64,000 nt of DNA from Rhodanobacter sp. ANJX3 (GCF_014200755.1 NZ_JACHCM010000005.1:62001-126000), one strand, 5' to 3'; positions 16,061-26,172 are shown, counted from the first letter of the stretch. The notes: generated by a model from the sequence alone, not told the origin. Made by a program: numbers and translations.

Positions 16061-16351
16061 ATGACCATTTCAACCCAACCTGCAGCAGCCCACACCACCA
16101 AGCCCCTCAAGAGTTGGTGTGTGTATCTGATCGAGTGCCGCAACGGCAGCTACTACGCGGGCATCACCAATCGGCTCGACGCACGCTACGCCGCCCATGT
16201 CGCCGGTCGCGGCGCACGCTATACACGCGCCAACCCACCGCTGCGACTGCTTGGATTTCGCAGTTTCCCTGATCGATCAAGCGCGTCGCGCGCAGAATGG
16301 CAGATCAAGCAACTGCCGCGGGAAAAGAAACTGCAATTTCTAGAAAGTTGA
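16061..16351 (+). CDS. GIY-YIG nuclease-superfamily protein (UPF0213-like)
   Basis: 96 residues. The GIY-YIG core is visible as CVYLIECRNGSYYAGITN followed by ARYAAHVAGRGARYTR (catalytic Arg/His region). RAEWQIKQLPREKK, the usual end of the UPF0213/YhbQ group, follows. These are small single-domain proteins, and E. coli YhbQ has reported DNA nuclease activity. The lysine/threonine-rich N-terminus (about 1-18) is not conserved in the family, so an internal start is possible. It is divergent from the glycine-zipper gene and stands alone. Confidence 0.85.
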   Translation: MTISTQPAAAHTTKPLKSWCVYLIECRNGSYYAGITNRLDARYAAHVAGRGARYTRANPPLRLLGFRSFPDRSSASRAEWQIKQLPREKKLQFLES

Positions 16352-16474
16352 AGGTCGCCGGATGACGCCTCAGCTTGCGTATCTCGAATGAGGGGAACCT
16401 TAGCAGCGGTAGACGGCAAACGCTTCGCGCATCGCATCGGGAGTGGGACGCCCAGCGCAGAGTGAGCTCACCCG

Positions 16475-17197
16475 TCAGGGCTCCAGCTTGATTTTCTTTC
16501 CCGTATAAGCCGACATCATGCATGCGTAATCGACCATAGGCGGCAAGTCCATTGCTGCGCGGCGTTTGTCCAGATTCGCCATATCTTCAGTCGGTTGAAG
16601 TTTCATGCTTGAACCATCGGTATCCTGATCGAACTGACTTCCATAGCGCTGGGGCTTGCCCTGTGCGCGCAATACGCGATCAGTCAGTAAAGCCACATCG
16701 CTTCCACTGATCATCCCTTGATCATGAAGCGCCACCAGCTGAGGCAAAACCTGCGACTGCAGCACCGGGTCTAGATCAGCGTGTTGAATCAGCAGGAACG
16801 CGGCCTTGAACCCGTCGACGCCGACTTGCGAGGGCTTCGGAAATCCCTGCCGCTGGATGATCGGCTTGAATGCCGCCAGATTTTTAGCATCGACCGCCAA
16901 CATTTTCTTGAGAGCATCCTGTGATTGAAAGCCCGACTTTGCGACAGCCTCTCGTGCAGCTTGATCGGGCTTCACCATAGCCAAAAGTTGCCGGCGTAAC
17001 TGAGGATTAGTCGGCTTTCCAAAAGCCGCCGTAAGGCGTGCCGCCTGATTGTTCTCTGACCATTGCGGGTGAGCGCTTTCCCATGCGGACAAACCTGGAC
17101 AACGCTGTTCAATTGGCGCGTGAACGGCGTCACTGGCGTGTGACGCGACGATAGAGGTAGCCAGTAAGACAGCACAAAAAATCGAACGACGTGCCAC
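16475..17197 (-). CDS. Secreted DUF6624-like protein
   Basis: 240 residues, GTG start with AGGA eight bases upstream. The signal peptide (1-21) ends ASHA-S. The mature helical protein has repeated segments such as FGKPTNPQLRRQLLAMVKPDQAAREAV, here split over two helices, VALHDQGMISGSDVALLTDRVLRAQGKPQRYGSQ and DLPPMVDYACMM. This pattern matches what I know of the DUF6624 family, function unknown. It starts only 10 nt after the lpd stop on the same strand, so it is probably co-transcribed with lpd. Codon and base use look less GC-biased than in lpd, which suggests a late addition to the operon. Confidence 0.65.
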   Translation of the reverse strand: MARRSIFCAVLLATSIVASHASDAVHAPIEQRCPGLSAWESAHPQWSENNQAARLTAAFGKPTNPQLRRQLLAMVKPDQAAREAVAKSGFQSQDALKKMLAVDAKNLAAFKPIIQRQGFPKPSQVGVDGFKAAFLLIQHADLDPVLQSQVLPQLVALHDQGMISGSDVALLTDRVLRAQGKPQRYGSQFDQDTDGSSMKLQPTEDMANLDKRRAAMDLPPMVDYACMMSAYTGKKIKLEP

Positions 17198-17207
17198 AGG
17201 AAAATTC

Positions 17208-19031
17208 CTATTTTTTCTTGGGCATGTACAAGTCGGTGATCGTGCCTTCGTAGATTTCCGCGGCCATGCCGACGGACTCGCTCAGCGTCGGGTGCGGGTG
17301 GATGGTGAGGCCGATATCGGCCGCTTCGCTACCCATCTCGATCGCCAGCGTCACTTCGGAAATCAGGTCGCCGGCGTGCTGGCCGACGATGCCGCCACCG
17401 ACGATGCGATGAGTTTCCTCATCGAACAGCAGCTTCGTGAAGCCTTCGGTGCGATCGTTGCCGATGGCGCGACCGCTGGCGGCCCAGGGGAATTTCGCCA
17501 CGCCGACCTTCAGGCCTTTTTCTTTCGCTTCGCGCTCGCTGACGCCGACCCAGGCGATTTCCGGATCGGTGTACGCCACCGACGGAATCACTCGCGCATC
17601 GAAATAGCTCTTGTGTCCGGCCACCGCTTCGGCGGCGACCTTGGCTTCATGCGTGGCTTTGTGCGCCAGCATCGGCTGGCCGACCAGATCGCCGATGGCG
17701 AAGATGTGCGGCACGTTCGTGCGCATCTGATGGTCGACCGTGATGAAACCGCGCTCGCTGACGCTGACGCCAGCCTTGTCGGCGCCGATCTTGCCGCCGT
17801 TGGGTGAGCGGCCGACGGATACCAGCACACGGTCGAACAGCGTCGTTTCCGGCACGCTGTCACCTTCGTAGCTGACCTCGATGCCTTTCTTGGTCGCCTT
17901 GGCCTCGACCACCTTGGTCTTGAGATGGATGCCCTTGAGGCGCTTGCCCATGCGCTGCGCCAGCGGTTTGATCAGGTCGGCGTCGGCGCCGGGGATCAGC
18001 TGATCCATGAACTCGACCACGGTCACTTCGCTACCTAGCGCTGAATACACGGTGGCCATTTCCAGGCCGATGATGCCGCCACCGACGACGAGCAGCTTCT
18101 TCGGCACGTCCTTCAGTTCGAGTGCACCGGTGGAATCGATGATGCGCTCGTCGTCCCACGGGAACGAGGGCAGCTTCACCGACTGCGAGCCGGCCGCAAT
18201 GATGGCGTTTTCGAAGCGGATAAGCTTCTTGCCATCCTTCGTCTGGACTTCCAGTTCATTCGGCGAAATGAATGCGCCGGTGCCCTCGACCGTGCGCACT
18301 TTGCGCTGCTTGGCCATCGACGTGAGACCGCCGGTAAGCTTGCCCACCACCTTGGTCTTGAACTCGCGCAGCTTGTCGATCTCGATGGTCGGCTTGCCGA
18401 AGGTGATGCCGTGTACGGCCATCGCCTCGGCTTCGTCGATCACGGCAGCGGCGTGCAGCAGGGCCTTGGATGGAATGCAGCCCACGTTGAGGCAGACGCC
18501 GCCGAGCGTGGCATAGCGCTCGACCAACACGGTGTCGACGCCGAGATCGGCCGCGCGGAATGCGGCGGTATAGCCGCCCGGACCGGAGCCCAGCACGACG
18601 AGTTTGCATTCGATATCGGCCTTGCGACCGGATTCACCGGCGGCCTTCACTGCTGGCGCGGTCGGCTTGCTGCTGTCGGCGGCCGGCGAAGGCGCGGCTT
18701 GGGACGCTTCGGGCTTGCTTGGCTCCGCTTTCGGGGCAGACTGTTTGGGCGCGTCGGATGGTGCAGCTTCCGGAGCCACTGCAGCATCGGCCGCCGTCTC
18801 GACGATGGCAATCACGCTGCCTTCGGAAACCTCGTCGCCGACCTTGAGCTTGATCTCCTTGATCACGCCCGCGACGCTGGTCGGAATCTCCATGGTCGCC
18901 TTGTCCGATTCCAGCGTGACCAGGCTCTGTTCCTTGGTGACCGCGTCGCCGACCTGCACCAGAATTTCGATGACCGGCACGCTGCCGTTGCCGCCGATGT
19001 CGGGGACTTTGATTTCGATAGTGTTGGCCAT
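17208..19031 (-). CDS. lpdA: Dihydrolipoyl dehydrogenase with N-terminal lipoyl domain
   Basis: 607 residues. Residues 1-80 are a biotinyl/lipoyl domain with the lipoylated lysine in [10 protein letters not shown]. An Ala/Pro/Ser/Lys linker (about 85-140) follows. The rest is a flavoprotein disulfide reductase: FAD site VVLGSGPGGYTAAFRAADLG, redox disulfide GGVCLNVGCIPSK, NAD site VVGGGIIGLEMATVYSALG, and C-terminal catalytic HPHPTLSE. It reoxidises dihydrolipoate in the pyruvate (and perhaps 2-oxoglutarate) dehydrogenase complex. The start at 19031 (MANTIEIKVPDIG) is where the lipoyl domain begins. It follows aceF on the same strand, separated by a hairpin. Confidence 0.96.
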   Translation of the reverse strand: MANTIEIKVPDIGGNGSVPVIEILVQVGDAVTKEQSLVTLESDKATMEIPTSVAGVIKEIKLKVGDEVSEGSVIAIVETAADAAVAPEAAPSDAPKQSAPKAEPSKPEASQAAPSPAADSSKPTAPAVKAAGESGRKADIECKLVVLGSGPGGYTAAFRAADLGVDTVLVERYATLGGVCLNVGCIPSKALLHAAAVIDEAEAMAVHGITFGKPTIEIDKLREFKTKVVGKLTGGLTSMAKQRKVRTVEGTGAFISPNELEVQTKDGKKLIRFENAIIAAGSQSVKLPSFPWDDERIIDSTGALELKDVPKKLLVVGGGIIGLEMATVYSALGSEVTVVEFMDQLIPGADADLIKPLAQRMGKRLKGIHLKTKVVEAKATKKGIEVSYEGDSVPETTLFDRVLVSVGRSPNGGKIGADKAGVSVSERGFITVDHQMRTNVPHIFAIGDLVGQPMLAHKATHEAKVAAEAVAGHKSYFDARVIPSVAYTDPEIAWVGVSEREAKEKGLKVGVAKFPWAASGRAIGNDRTEGFTKLLFDEETHRIVGGGIVGQHAGDLISEVTLAIEMGSEAADIGLTIHPHPTLSESVGMAAEIYEGTITDLYMPKKK

Positions 19032-19131
19032 GGGAGAGCATCCTTCTTTAGTCGCTCGCGGCACGAACGGCGCGTAGCTTGAGTATGGGTCTGGCACAGG
19101 CAGGAGGCGGTCGACCGACCGCTCTCACCCT

Positions 19132-19158
19132 GGCGCCTCCCCCGCCGGGAGAGGCGCC
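19132..19158. repeat. Hairpin between aceF and lpdA
   Basis: GGCGCCTC (19132-19139) and GAGGCGCC (19151-19158) form a perfect 8-bp stem with a 12-nt loop that can pair further (CCC/GGG). It has no T-run on either side, so it looks like a stabilising or REP-type intercistronic hairpin rather than a terminator. Confidence 0.5.
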
Positions 19159-19164
19159 GAAACG

Positions 19165-20535
19165 TCAGAGCAGCAGGCGGCGAATATCACCCAGCTGAAT
19201 AGCCAGGAAGGCCGCAAAACGCGCGGCCAGCGCGCCGTCGATGACGCGATGGTCGTAGCTCAGCGACAGCGGCAGCAGCAAACGCGGCGCGAATTCCTTG
19301 CCGTTCCAGACGGGCTTCATCGCGGCCTTGGAGACGCCGAGAATCGCCACTTCCGGCGCGTTGACGATCGGCGTAAAGCCGGTGCCACCGATGCCGCCCA
19401 GCGAACTGATTGAGAAACAGCCGCCCGACATTTCCGCCGGGCCGAGCTTCTTTTCGCGCGCCTTTTTCGAGATCTCGCCCAGTTCGCGCGCCAGGTCGAG
19501 CAGACCCTTCTTGTCGCAATCGCGAATCACCGGCACGACCAGGCCATCGGGCGTATCCACCGCGATGCCGATATGGAAATATTTTTTCAGAATGAGTTTT
19601 TCGCCGGACTCGTCCAGCGAGGCGTTGAACTGCGGAAACTGCTTCAGTGCCGCGACCACCGCTTTGATCTGAAAAACCAGCGGCGTGACTTTCAGATCCT
19701 TGTTCTCTTCGCCGAGCTTCTTGCGGAAGGCCTCCAGCTCGGTGATGTCGGCATCGTCATGCTGGGTGACGTGCGGAATCATCGCCCAGTTGCGCGCCAG
19801 GTTGGCGCCGGAAATCTTCTGGATGCGCGAGAGCGGCTTTTCTTCGATCTCGCCGAATTTGGAGAAGTCGATCTTCGGCCACGGCAACAGGTTGAGGCCG
19901 CCGACCGAGGCCGAGGCATTGCCGACGACGGGGCGAGCGCCCGACGCCAATGCATGCTTCACGTAATCGCTGACGTCCTCGCGCTGGATGCGGCCGCCGC
20001 GGCCGCTGCCCTTGACCTGGGCGATGTCCACGCCAAGCTCGCGGGCGAACGCGCGGATGGCGGGGCTCGCGTACGGCGCGTCGCCAGGCATCACGATGGT
20101 GGCATCGAGCGGCGGACGCGCGCTCGGGGCAGCGTCGCCCTCGGGCGCATTGCCCGGCAGCACGGCGCGGCCGCCGATGGGCGCGGGTTTTTCGGCAACC
20201 GGTGGGGTCTCTGCAACCTTTTCCGGCTCGGCTTTCGGTGCCTCGGCCTGAGCCGGCGCGGCGGCCTTGGCGAGCGCAGCGGCTGCCGAACCCGCGTCAT
20301 CGGCTTCGATGATGGCGATAAGCGTGCCCTCGCCCACCTCGTCGCCCACTTTGACCTTCACTTCCTTCACTGTGCCGGCAAACGGCGCAGGGACTTCCAT
20401 GGTGGCCTTGTCCGATTCCAGCGTGATCAGGCTTTGTTCTTTTTCGACGCGATCGCCGGCTTTGACCAGCACTTCAATGATCGGAACGTCGGACTGGCCG
20501 ATATCGGGAACGCGGGCTTCTTTCAGATCAGCCAT
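19165..20535 (-). CDS. aceF: Pyruvate dehydrogenase E2, dihydrolipoyllysine acetyltransferase
   Basis: 456 residues. A single N-terminal lipoyl domain (1-80; lipoyl-Lys in [12 protein letters not shown]) is followed by an Ala/Pro/Glu linker. The peripheral subunit-binding domain has [20 protein letters not shown] and [11 protein letters not shown] (about 140-180). The C-terminal acyltransferase domain ends with the catalytic [10 protein letters not shown]. Many relatives have two or three lipoyl domains; this one has one, and Lpd carries another. AGGAG precedes ATG 20535. It is the core of the pyruvate dehydrogenase complex, whose E1 (aceE) is about 20 kb away. Confidence 0.96.
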   Translation of the reverse strand: MADLKEARVPDIGQSDVPIIEVLVKAGDRVEKEQSLITLESDKATMEVPAPFAGTVKEVKVKVGDEVGEGTLIAIIEADDAGSAAAALAKAAAPAQAEAPKAEPEKVAETPPVAEKPAPIGGRAVLPGNAPEGDAAPSARPPLDATIVMPGDAPYASPAIRAFARELGVDIAQVKGSGRGGRIQREDVSDYVKHALASGARPVVGNASASVGGLNLLPWPKIDFSKFGEIEEKPLSRIQKISGANLARNWAMIPHVTQHDDADITELEAFRKKLGEENKDLKVTPLVFQIKAVVAALKQFPQFNASLDESGEKLILKKYFHIGIAVDTPDGLVVPVIRDCDKKGLLDLARELGEISKKAREKKLGPAEMSGGCFSISSLGGIGGTGFTPIVNAPEVAILGVSKAAMKPVWNGKEFAPRLLLPLSLSYDHRVIDGALAARFAAFLAIQLGDIRRLLL

Positions 20536-20774
20536 GGGGACTCCTGCTGTGGGGTGGCGTGCCGCCTGGGGATGGCGGTCGCGGGCAAGGCCGCCATCAT
20601 AACGAACGCCTGCGCCATACGTCTGCCTTGACAGCACTATCGGAGCCTGAGGGCAGTCACCATGCGCGTGCGTATGCATGACCTTGAGCGCACGCAAAAC
20701 CTCGATCGATGCCCTACGCTGAACTCACTCTCGCCACTACGCGCACGCTGCGCACCCGGCCAAGGAAGCCAAGC

Positions 20775-21662
20775 ATGCTGACCATTCGCGACCTGTCGAA
20801 GACCTACGCCAACGGCGTGCGCGCGCTGCGCAGCGTGTCGCTGGAGATTCCGCACGGCATGTTCGGCCTGCTCGGCCCCAACGGCGCAGGCAAGTCGTCG
20901 CTGATGCGCACCATCGCCACGCTGCAGGATCCGGATGCCGGCAGCATCACGCTCGACGGCGTCGATCTGCTGGCCGACAAACAGGCCACCCGGCGCAAGC
21001 TCGGCTATCTGCCGCAGGAGTTCGGCGTATATCCGAAGGTATCGGCCGAGGCGATGCTCGATCACTTCGCCGTGCTGAAAGGCGTCACGGTAAAGACCGA
21101 ACGGCGCGAACTGGTCGAGTCGCTGCTGCGTCAGGTCAATCTGTGGGACGTACGCAAGCGCAAGCTCGGCAGTTATTCCGGCGGTATGCGCCAGCGCTTC
21201 GGCATCGCCCAGGCGCTGATCGGCGACCCGCGACTGGTGATCGTCGACGAGCCCACGGCAGGGCTCGACCCGGAAGAGCGCAACCGCTTTCTCAATCTGC
21301 TGGCGGAAATCGGCGAACGCGTGGTGGTGATTCTTTCCACGCATATCGTGGAGGACGTGACCGACCTGTGCCCGCGCATGGCGATCATCGCGCAGGGCCA
21401 GGTACTGCTCAGCGGCGAGCCGCTGGAAGCGATCCGCTCGCTCGACGGTCGCGTCTGGCGCCGCAGCATCGACAAGGCCGAACTGGACGGCTATCGCGCG
21501 CGCATGAACATTCTGTCGACCCGACTTGCCGGCGGTCGCACCGTGCTGCATGTGCTGGCCGATTCACAGCCAGGCGAGGGTTTCGAGTCCGTGGCGCCCG
21601 ATCTGGAAGACGTGTATTTCGGAAGGCTGCGCGCCCAGGGCGCCGTGGCGCAGGCGACTTGA
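20775..21662 (+). CDS. ABC transporter ATP-binding protein
   Basis: 295 residues. Walker A GLLGPNGAGKSS, Q-loop YLPQEFGVYP, signature YSGGMRQRFG, Walker B LVIVDEPTAGLD and switch histidine STHIVED are all intact. The subtype resembles ATPases of ABC-2 exporters. The start at 20775 (MLTIRDLSKTY) has AAGGA at 20762-20766. The permease/M1 fusion follows 76 nt downstream on the same strand, so the two form an export-type ABC system. The substrate is unknown. A longer reading from 20709 adds an unconserved leader. Confidence 0.9.
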   Translation: MLTIRDLSKTYANGVRALRSVSLEIPHGMFGLLGPNGAGKSSLMRTIATLQDPDAGSITLDGVDLLADKQATRRKLGYLPQEFGVYPKVSAEAMLDHFAVLKGVTVKTERRELVESLLRQVNLWDVRKRKLGSYSGGMRQRFGIAQALIGDPRLVIVDEPTAGLDPEERNRFLNLLAEIGERVVVILSTHIVEDVTDLCPRMAIIAQGQVLLSGEPLEAIRSLDGRVWRRSIDKAELDGYRARMNILSTRLAGGRTVLHVLADSQPGEGFESVAPDLEDVYFGRLRAQGAVAQAT

Positions 21663-21738
21663 TGCTTTCGCTTTCTCGCGCCCTTATTCCGCACTCACTT
21701 ATCTCACCGTCAACGACCGCACAGCGACAGGAACATTG

Positions 21739-24700
21739 ATGTTCTTCGAAATCCTCCGATTCGAATGGCGCCAGCAGCTGAAGGCACCGCTGTTTTGGGT
21801 CGTTGCGCTGGTCTTCGGCGCACTGGCGTTTACCCTGGTCAGCACCGATGCCGTCGTCATCGGCGGCGCCAGCGGCAATGTGCTGCGCAATGCGCCTACG
21901 GTGATCGTGCGGCTATTGAGCGCGCTCACCGTACTGAGCATGTTTCTGGTGACGCTGTTCGTCGCCGGCGCAGCGCTGCGCGACTTTGACCTGCGCACCG
22001 CCGAGCTTTTTTTCAGCACGCCGATCAGCCGCGGCGCCTATCTCGGCGGGCGCTTCGCCGCGGGCTATCTGGCGTCGCTGGCAATCATGCTGGCCTGTGC
22101 GTTGGGCATCGCTGTCGGCGGTTTTATGCCGTGGATCGACACGGTAAGGCTCGGCCCCGCCAGCTGGCACGGCTATGCCTGGGCGTTCGGCGTGATGGTG
22201 ATACCCGACATGCTGTTCATCGCCTCGTTGCTGTTTTTGTTGGCCACTACCACGCGCTCGCTGCTGGCGACCTATGTCGGCGTGATCGTCTACTTCGTGC
22301 TGCAAAGCGTGGTTGGCCAGCTGACCAAGGACGTCAACAATCACTTCGTCGCGGCGATGCTCGATCCGTTCGGCGCGCGCACCATGTCCTTGGTCACACG
22401 CTACTGGTCGGCATATCAGTCCAACCACGAATTACCGGCGCTGGAGGGCGTGCTGCTGTTCAACCGGCTGCTATGGAGTACCGTCAGCGTGGTGATGCTG
22501 GCAGCAGCCTTTGCGCTGTTTCGGCCGAATCGCGAAGGCATGCAGTTGCCCCGCCGCAAGAAGCGCGCGGAGCCGCCCATGCTGCGGCCGCTGTCTACCG
22601 CCGCGTCATTGACTTTGCCAGCCGTGCACCTCTCCGATGACGCGCGAACGCACTGGCTGCAGCTGCGCAAACTGTTCGTGTTCGACACGCTGGGCGTACT
22701 GCGCGGCGCGCCGTTCCTGATCATGCTGGTCCTTGGCGTGGCCAACGTGATGGGCGCCTTTCTGCTGTCCGGCCAGATCTACGGCACCTCGACCTATCCC
22801 GTCACGCATCAGGTGCTGGAGAACATTCGCGGCGGCTATCAGTGGTTGCTGTACATCATCATCACCTTCTACGCCGGCGAGCTGGTGTGGCGCGAGCGCA
22901 GCCAGCGCTCGGCCGAAGTCAGCGACGCCTTTCCGCTGCCTAACTGGATACCGCTGAGCGCCAAGCTCGGTGCGCTGACGACGGTCGTCGCGACGTTCCT
23001 GCTGGTCGGCGCGCTGGTCGGGGTTGTCTGGCAGCTAGGTCACGGCTATACGCATATCGAGCCAGGCCTCTATCTGGGCTCGGTGGCGCTGGATGCCATT
23101 CCTTTCCTGTTGCTGGCTGCGCTGGCGCTGTTTCTGCAGGTGATCTCGAACAACAAGTTTCTCGGTTATCTGCTGACCATCGTATGGCTGGTCGCGCAGA
23201 TCGGCTTTGGCCTGCTGCACTGGGAACAGAATCTGTACAACTACGGCAGCGCGCCGGACACGCCATATTCGGATATGAACGGCTTCGGCCATTTCCTGAA
23301 AGCCGCACTGTGGTTCGACTTCTACTGGGCCAGCTGCGCCGTCGTACTGCTGGTGCTGGCCGCACTGTTCTGGGTGCGTGGCACCGCTGATGCCTGGCGC
23401 GACCGCCTGCGCGAAGCAAGTATGCGCCTGCGCGCGCCGGCTGCGTCTGCGCTGATTCTGGCCCTGCTTGCCTTTGTCGGCAGCGGTGCCTGGATCTACT
23501 ACAACACCAACGTGCTCAACCACTACCAGAGCAGCGCCGACAAGCTGCAGCAGCACGCCGATTACGAAAAGAAATACGCGAAATACAAGGATCTACCGCA
23601 GCCGCGCATCACCGCGGTGAAGGCCGACGTGGACATCTATCCGAACGAACGCAGGCTGGCGTTTCGCGGCCAGTACACGCTCACGAACAAACACGCTGCA
23701 CCGATCAGCGAACTGCATGTGAACTTTGCCGATCAGTTCACCGTCAAGTCGCTTCAGTTTGCGCCGCATGAAACGGTGAGCGAAGACAAGTCGCTTGGCT
23801 ACACGATTTACCGGCTGAAAACGCCGTTGGCTCCGGGCGCCTCAATGACTTTCGACTTCGCACTCGAATACGCGCCCAGAGGTTTCACGAACAGCCCGGA
23901 AGGCCAGTTCCTTGCGTACAACGGGACCTTCTTCAACAACAGCGTCATCCCGCAGTTCGGTTACCAGAGCAGCGAGCAGATTACCGACCGCAACGATCGC
24001 CGCAAATACGGCCTGAGCGCTGAAGTGCCGCGCATGCCCAGGCTCGGCGACGAAAAAGCGCGTGCGAATACCTATCTCAGCAACGACGCGGACTGGATCA
24101 GCTTCGATACCACGGTATCGACCTCAGCCGATCAGATCGCCGTAGCGCCGGGCTATCTGCAAAAGGAGTGGACAGCGAACGGCCGGCACTATTTCCACTA
24201 CACCATGAATCAGGACGCCAATACCAAAGACAGCGTGGATCAGCCGATGCTGCCGTTCTTCGCCTACCTCTCCGCGCGCTATGCGGTGAAACACGAGCTG
24301 TGGAAAGGCGTGGATATTTCGGTCTACTACAACCTCGCGCACGCCTGGAACGTCGACCGAATGATCCAGAGCGCCAAGGATGCGCTCGATTATTACGACG
24401 CCAACTACACGCCCTACCAGTTCCACCAGCTGCGCATTCTGGAGTTTCCCAACTACAGCAGTTTTGCGCAGTCGTTCGCCAACACCATTCCGTTCTCCGA
24501 ATCGATCGGCTTCATCGCCGATCTGCGCGACACCCGCAAGATCGACTATGTCTACTACGTCACCGCGCACGAGGTTGCGCACCAGTGGTGGGCGCACCGG
24601 GTAATTGGCGCCAATATGCAGGGCTCGACCATGCTGAGCGAATCACTGGCGCAGTATTCGGCGCTGATGGTGATGAAGCAAAAGTATGGCGCCACCCAGA

Positions 24701-25359
24701 TGCGAAAGTTTCTGAAGTACGAGCTGGACGCCTATCTGGCCGGCCGCGGCACCGAGAAGGTCGCCGAGGAGCCGCTGGCGAAAGTGGAGAACCAGCAGTA
24801 CATACATTACCGTAAAGGTTCGCTGGTGTTCTATGCGCTGCAGGACTACGTCGGCGAAGCCGTGCTGAACAAAATGCTTAAGCAGTTTCTGATCGACAAG
24901 GGCTTTCAACAACCGCCCTACACCACCTCAAAGGAATTCATGGATGCGCTGGGCCGCGCCGTCGACCCGAAGTGGAAGCCGCTGCTGGACGACCTCTTCT
25001 GGAATATCACCCTGTTCGATAACCGCATCACCGACGCGACAGCGAAAAAACTGTCCGACGGCAAATACGAAGTAACGATGAAGGTTCACGCCGGCAAGGT
25101 CTATGTCGACGGTACCGGCAAGGAAACCGATGCGCCGCCGAACACGCCTATCGAAATCGGTGTGTTCGCAGCCCCGGCGCAGGCAGGTATGGACGGCCAG
25201 CCGCTCTACCTGCAGAAACGCACGCTGCCCAGTGGAGACAGCACGATCACGTTGACCGTGCCCGGCAAACCCTTCGACGCCGGCATCGATCCGTACAACG
25301 AACTGATCGACCGGGTGTCGGCTGACAACCGCAGGCCGGTCACCATCCAGCAGCCCTGA
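21739..25359 (+). CDS. ABC-2 permease fused to an M1-family aminopeptidase
   Basis: 1206 residues, start MFFEILRFEWRQQLKAPLFW. The first 590 or so residues hold about 12 membrane segments in two ABC-2-like halves. A final membrane helix (about 567-590) then leads into a large periplasmic region (about 600-1206) with an M1 gluzincin domain. The zinc site HEVAH is at residues 944-948. The likely third ligand Glu968 in MLSESLAQYS is 19 residues later by my count, against 18 in classical M1 peptidases. A clear GAMEN motif is absent; TIPFSESIGF occupies that region. Such fusions occur in Xanthomonadales and Bacteroidota, paired with an ATPase like the one upstream. Coupling of export to peptide cleavage is an inference. 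Confidence 0.88.
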   Translation: MFFEILRFEWRQQLKAPLFWVVALVFGALAFTLVSTDAVVIGGASGNVLRNAPTVIVRLLSALTVLSMFLVTLFVAGAALRDFDLRTAELFFSTPISRGAYLGGRFAAGYLASLAIMLACALGIAVGGFMPWIDTVRLGPASWHGYAWAFGVMVIPDMLFIASLLFLLATTTRSLLATYVGVIVYFVLQSVVGQLTKDVNNHFVAAMLDPFGARTMSLVTRYWSAYQSNHELPALEGVLLFNRLLWSTVSVVMLAAAFALFRPNREGMQLPRRKKRAEPPMLRPLSTAASLTLPAVHLSDDARTHWLQLRKLFVFDTLGVLRGAPFLIMLVLGVANVMGAFLLSGQIYGTSTYPVTHQVLENIRGGYQWLLYIIITFYAGELVWRERSQRSAEVSDAFPLPNWIPLSAKLGALTTVVATFLLVGALVGVVWQLGHGYTHIEPGLYLGSVALDAIPFLLLAALALFLQVISNNKFLGYLLTIVWLVAQIGFGLLHWEQNLYNYGSAPDTPYSDMNGFGHFLKAALWFDFYWASCAVVLLVLAALFWVRGTADAWRDRLREASMRLRAPAASALILALLAFVGSGAWIYYNTNVLNHYQSSADKLQQHADYEKKYAKYKDLPQPRITAVKADVDIYPNERRLAFRGQYTLTNKHAAPISELHVNFADQFTVKSLQFAPHETVSEDKSLGYTIYRLKTPLAPGASMTFDFALEYAPRGFTNSPEGQFLAYNGTFFNNSVIPQFGYQSSEQITDRNDRRKYGLSAEVPRMPRLGDEKARANTYLSNDADWISFDTTVSTSADQIAVAPGYLQKEWTANGRHYFHYTMNQDANTKDSVDQPMLPFFAYLSARYAVKHELWKGVDISVYYNLAHAWNVDRMIQSAKDALDYYDANYTPYQFHQLRILEFPNYSSFAQSFANTIPFSESIGFIADLRDTRKIDYVYYVTAHEVAHQWWAHRVIGANMQGSTMLSESLAQYSALMVMKQKYGATQMRKFLKYELDAYLAGRGTEKVAEEPLAKVENQQYIHYRKGSLVFYALQDYVGEAVLNKMLKQFLIDKGFQQPPYTTSKEFMDALGRAVDPKWKPLLDDLFWNITLFDNRITDATAKKLSDGKYEVTMKVHAGKVYVDGTGKETDAPPNTPIEIGVFAAPAQAGMDGQPLYLQKRTLPSGDSTITLTVPGKPFDAGIDPYNELIDRVSADNRRPVTIQQP

Positions 25360-25377
25360 TCCATCGAGTCTCCCGGA

Positions 25378-26172
25378 TCACGGGAACGCGAGCGTCACGC
25401 CGGCCTTTTCGAGGTTCTCCTTGATCGCGCGCAACAGATCGGCTTTCACCGACCAGTTGTCCGCGGAGCGCGTCCAGCCGCGCACGATCAGGCTGACGGA
25501 TTTATCGCCCAGCGCGCCGGTCCAGACGCCGGGCGCGGGATCCTTGAGAATGCGCGGGTCTTCGTCGAACAGCCGCTTGATCTCGGCCATCACGGCGCCG
25601 ATATCGTCCTTGTAACCGATCGCAATCGGCAGCTCGAAGCGGCGCGTGCCGCGGCGGTTGAAGTTGAGGATCGCATCGCCGCCGACCTTGCCGTTGGGCA
25701 CGATCGCTTCGCGGTTATCGGGCAGCACGATCAGCGTATGCATGAGGTTGATCGCCTCCACCGTGCCTTCGATGCTGCCCGCGGTAACGTAGTCGCCGAC
25801 GCGAAACGGCCGGAACACGATCAGCAGCACGCCCCAGGCAAGATTGCTCAGCGAGCCCTGCAGCGCGAGCCCAATGGCCAAGCCAGCGGTGCCGAGCGCG
25901 GCAACCAGGGGCGCCGCCGACACGCCGGCAGTGATCAGCGCCATCACGATCAGCACGGCCACCAGCACGCCGTAGATAAGGTTGCGTAAAAAACCGCTCA
26001 GCGTCACGTCGACCTGGGCCCGATGCAGCGCGCGTTCGGACACGTTGGCAAGCCGCGCGGCTACCCAAATGCCGATCAGCAGCACCAGCAGCGCGAGCAG
26101 CAAATTCAGGCCCACGTGGATGACGCTTTCCGAAAGCTTCGCTCCCAGCAATCGGTCGAGAAAATCATGCAT
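25378..26172 (-). CDS. mscS: MscS-family small mechanosensitive channel
   Basis: 264 residues with three transmembrane helices (about 18-42, 62-84, 88-115). The pore-lining TM3 is glycine/alanine patterned (ALGTAGLAIGLALQGSLSNL), as in MscS. The cytoplasmic beta domain begins FRPFRVGDYVTAGSIEGTVEAI and continues with VLPDNREAIVPNGKV. It opens under membrane tension to release solutes on hypo-osmotic shock. The length is close to E. coli MscS (286). It converges with the ABC/M1 fusion, with only 18 nt between the stops. Confidence 0.92.
   Translation of the reverse strand: MHDFLDRLLGAKLSESVIHVGLNLLLALLVLLIGIWVAARLANVSERALHRAQVDVTLSGFLRNLIYGVLVAVLIVMALITAGVSAAPLVAALGTAGLAIGLALQGSLSNLAWGVLLIVFRPFRVGDYVTAGSIEGTVEAINLMHTLIVLPDNREAIVPNGKVGGDAILNFNRRGTRRFELPIAIGYKDDIGAVMAEIKRLFDEDPRILKDPAPGVWTGALGDKSVSLIVRGWTRSADNWSVKADLLRAIKENLEKAGVTLAFP

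Noticed and set aside
20628-20633. TTGACA as -35 for the ABC ATPase
   Set aside because: No -10-like hexamer lies 16-18 nt downstream; the region there is GC-rich.
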